Of a DNA stretch of 64,000 nt, positions 62,520 through 64,000 are shown piece after piece. The DNA is taken from NCBI RefSeq assembly GCF_035645195.1, contig NZ_DASQNA010000016.1, positions 62,001 to 126,000 on the forward strand, given 5' to 3'. The position numbers and the translations under genes were made by a program. Every line of letters begins with the position of its first letter. The stretch's first letter is position 1. Under the pieces are notes generated by a model, which did not search any database, had not been told where the DNA came from, and was given only the letters and a program-made list of their open reading frames with translations. The DNA is from Paenibacillus sp. GTDB lineage: Bacteria > Bacillota > Bacilli > Paenibacillales > YIM-B00363.

Positions 62520-62727
62520 GAATATACAGGTGGAACTGGCGGAAAGCATACCTAAAATGACGGCTGCGAGCTCCTGGACTACAAAATGCGGCTCAAAGAG
62601 GCTTGGCTAAAATCCAAGGGTATTCTGACAAAAAGGGAAAGAGGGCAAGCCCTACAAGGCGGCCGTGGTGGCTTGCGCCAACACGTTTATGCCATCCTTA
62701 GTAAGAGCTAGCCCTCTCGAACCTAAC
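62520..62727 (+). pseudogene. Remnant of an IS110-family transposase (C-terminal part)
   Basis: Pieces of a transposase C-terminus appear in three plus-strand frames: IQGYSDKKGK, then EGKPYKAAVVACAN, then HVYAILSK before a stop. Joined, they resemble the IS110/IS1111 end (pattern EGKPYKxAxVACxxKxxxxxYAxL). At least two frameshifts are needed, and no N-terminal catalytic region or end repeats are seen, so it is a dead fragment. The remaining 62304-62519 and 62728-62756 show nothing recognisable. Confidence 0.5.
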
Positions 62728-62756
62728 ACATAATCACTTGACAAGCATCGCTGATG

Positions 62757-62999
62757 TTACTGTCCAGCCTCTTCTTCTTCTTCCTCTTCTTCCTCTGCTG
62801 CGCCGAAGGACAATCCATCAATCTTACCAGAATCCATGATCACTACCTGACCTTCTTCGTCTACAAAATAGGCCAACTCGTCATTAAGGTTCATAAATTT
62901 CTGAACAACAACCGGTGCTCCGTTCAAATAAACGGTCCCGAGTGTATAATTGGGCGGCAGCTTCTTCAAGAGATCCACAATGGATTTTTGGCAATTCAT
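62757..62999 (-). CDS. Small protein of an unrecognised family with poly-Glu tail (copy 1)
   Basis: 80 residues, ATG at 62999 after AAAGGAGAGG. The protein has a compact core (VDLLKKLPPNYTLGTVYLNG, then AYFVDEEGQVVIMDSGKIDG) and ends in AAEEEEEEEEEAGQ. It has no signal peptide and no cysteine pair. Homologous to the next two genes upstream; the shared pattern is LPPxYxLGTxYLNGxPV, a short strand, then GQVVxxDSxKIDGxSF. I do not recognise the family. Confidence 0.75.
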   Translation of the reverse strand: MNCQKSIVDLLKKLPPNYTLGTVYLNGAPVVVQKFMNLNDELAYFVDEEGQVVIMDSGKIDGLSFGAAEEEEEEEEEAGQ

Positions 63000-63069
63000 G
63001 TTATACCTCTCCTTTATATGAATAATAGGGGATAAAGTTTAGCTTTGTTCCCTTCTTAGAACCGTCAAT

Positions 63070-63324
63070 TTATTGAGCTTCCTCTTCCTCTTCTTCTTCT
63101 TCCTCTTCGGCTGGGGCAAAAGAAATTCCATCGATCTTGTGGGAGTCAAGCACCACAACTTGGCCGTCTGCAATGAAGTAACCGAGATCATCGCTATCAA
63201 GGTTAGAGAATTGGGTAACCGGTACCGGTTGACCGTTCAAGTAAATCGTTCCAACGGAATAGTTCGGAGGCAATTTCTCCAGCAATTTGCTCAAACGATT
63301 CTTCTCGACATGGTTTCCACTCAT
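63070..63324 (-). CDS. Small protein of an unrecognised family with poly-Glu tail (copy 2)
   Basis: 84 residues from the ATG at 63324, preceded by AAAGGAG. The frame is open 43 codons upstream, but that part is basic, lacks a ribosome binding site and has no match in copy 1. Core: SKLLEKLPPNYSVGTIYLNG, then YFIADGQVVVLDSHKIDGIS. The tail is a run of ten glutamates before AQ. About half identical to copy 1 by eye. The acidic tail is unusual for a small cytoplasmic protein and may bind metal ions or basic partners. Function unknown. Confidence 0.75.
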   Translation of the reverse strand: MSGNHVEKNRLSKLLEKLPPNYSVGTIYLNGQPVPVTQFSNLDSDDLGYFIADGQVVVLDSHKIDGISFAPAEEEEEEEEEEAQ

Positions 63325-63480
63325 AGAAAACACTCCTTTAAGTTTTCTTTTTTTTAGATAATACCTTTGAAGCTCCACCCAAACGACCTGATTGCCTTCT
63401 CTTCTTCTTTTATATAACCCCCTTCCAACTGAAAACTGCTCCCTTGTACTCATAGTGAGAACAAGGAAAGCAATAAAATT

Positions 63481-63549
63481 CCCCCCTACAACAAAGTGTT
63501 GGTTTACACCAACCTCCTGAGCTAGGAGATTACTTTATTGTATGGGGGG
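63481..63549 (-). ncRNA. Possible structured RNA or terminator with three-way junction
   Basis: A long-range stem (six C against six G, extended by UACAA/UUGUA with a bulge) encloses two adjoining hairpins: CTCCT/AGGAG with a five-base loop and GTTGG/CCAAC with a six-base loop. On the minus strand it is followed by AATTTTATTG. It lies between the third and second small-protein genes. It may terminate the upstream gene, act as a leader of the next, or be a small RNA. Confidence 0.45.
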
Positions 63550-63611
63550 ACATCGTCTTTGTTATAAGGTAAAAGCGTATTTATGCAGAATTGGTCTTTT
63601 GTACAAATACC

Positions 63612-64000
63612 TTACTTCCCGGTATCCTGAAGCTGCCCTAATGCAATCCCATCAATTTCTGTACAGGAAAGGGAAGAAATACGGGTGCCATCGGATATGA
63701 ACTTCACCTCTCCCGATGCTTCATCTACATGGATCAATTCGTTAACCTGGATGACCGTTCCTTTGGTGTAAATTGCGGACAATCGATAACGTGGGGGCAG
63801 ATCCATAAGAACCCGGCAAAAGGTTTTCCCTTGATCACCGTTCTTTAAGACAGCAGGCTCTTCGTTTGGATCGACGTTGGAGTCAACCTGTACCGAAGGT
63901 TGATTTTCTTCCACCAGTTTAGGGTAAAGCTCAATCGGTTGCGGGGAGTAAGCTTCTTCTTGTGGAGAGTAAGTTATAGGATCCAATAATTCATTCGGTT
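63612..64000 (-). CDS. Third member of the small-protein family, longer N-terminus (5' end beyond right edge)
   Basis: The minus-strand frame is open to the right edge, so the true start probably lies outside; a TTG at 63986 is the first start codon inside. The C-terminal 70 residues follow copies 1 and 2 (LPPRYRLSAIYTKGTVIQVN, then CTEIDGIALGQL), but the poly-Glu tail is missing and the end is LQDTGK. The N-terminal part is Pro-, Glu- and Tyr-rich (YSPQEEAYSPQPIELYPK) and looks disordered. Function unknown; likely part of the same locus as the two poly-Glu proteins. Confidence 0.7.
   Translation of the reverse strand, partial: PNELLDPITYSPQEEAYSPQPIELYPKLVEENQPSVQVDSNVDPNEEPAVLKNGDQGKTFCRVLMDLPPRYRLSAIYTKGTVIQVNELIHVDEASGEVKFISDGTRISSLSCTEIDGIALGQLQDTGK

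Noticed and set aside
1-64000. CRISPR arrays, tRNA/rRNA genes, prophage, integrative element
   Set aside because: No regularly spaced repeats, no cloverleaf or rRNA sequence, and no integrase or structural phage genes were recognised.

Overview
The window looks like a chromosome segment of a high-GC Paenibacillaceae bacterium (Paenibacillus or a close relative). The evidence is the Gram-positive ribosome binding sites, many TTG and GTG starts, YesM/YesN-type sugar two-component systems, AraR regulation, a lysine riboswitch, a rhamnogalacturonan acetylesterase and surface proteins with copper-amine-oxidase-like stalk domains. Most genes are on the minus strand, in short operons closed by clear intrinsic terminators. 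No rRNA, tRNA, CRISPR array, prophage or intact insertion sequence was seen.

Layout. 1-4718: a D-xylose-type sensing and uptake set (membrane-anchored sugar-binding protein, LytS/YesM-type kinase, YesN-type regulator, then xylF running off the left edge). 4906-6795: sugar isomerase plus Gfo/Idh/MocA oxidoreductase. 6967-8439: selO. 8613-11379: an amino-acid ABC transporter behind a lysine riboswitch, so probably a lysine importer. 11507-17887: SRPBCC protein, rhamnogalacturonan acetylesterase, an OmpR-type two-component system, and a convergent membrane protein/Crp-family pair. 18002-21788: two MpsC-like (DUF2294) paralogues around an RsbT-like kinase and a histidine kinase-STAS fusion, with a dispersed hairpin repeat. 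22010-28029: SWIM-SNF2 helicase, a STAND/GNAT-like/LuxR regulator and a membrane protein. 28225-32117: nanE, RpiR-type regulator, ROK kinase and an alpha/alpha-toroid enzyme. 32432-38223: TerC, TetR/MBL pair, DUF2062, AraC/GyrI regulator, and sigma factor/SRPBCC pair.

38383-43611: araBDA and divergent araR with two AraR operators. 43685-51350: a polyol or sugar ABC transporter with a zinc dehydrogenase, next to an ANTAR response regulator and a kinase that carries a degenerate ABC-ATPase-like domain. The transporter mRNA leader holds two hexaloop hairpins of ANTAR-target type and a strong intrinsic terminator, so this region reads as a self-contained antitermination-controlled uptake system. 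It is the most interesting part of the window. 51452-59751: DEAD-box helicase, membrane protein, two paralogous stalk-domain surface proteins, GIY-YIG protein and a methyltransferase-TPR fusion. 60040-62303: RsbQ-like hydrolase coupled to a PAS histidine kinase. 62520-64000: an IS110-like remnant and three paralogous small proteins, two with poly-glutamate tails, of unknown function.

Functionally the window is dominated by plant-polysaccharide sugar use (xylose, arabinose, pectin side chains, amino sugars, a polyol) and by signalling proteins. Start codons were chosen by ribosome binding site spacing. Functions rest on motif and family recognition by eye, without database searches.
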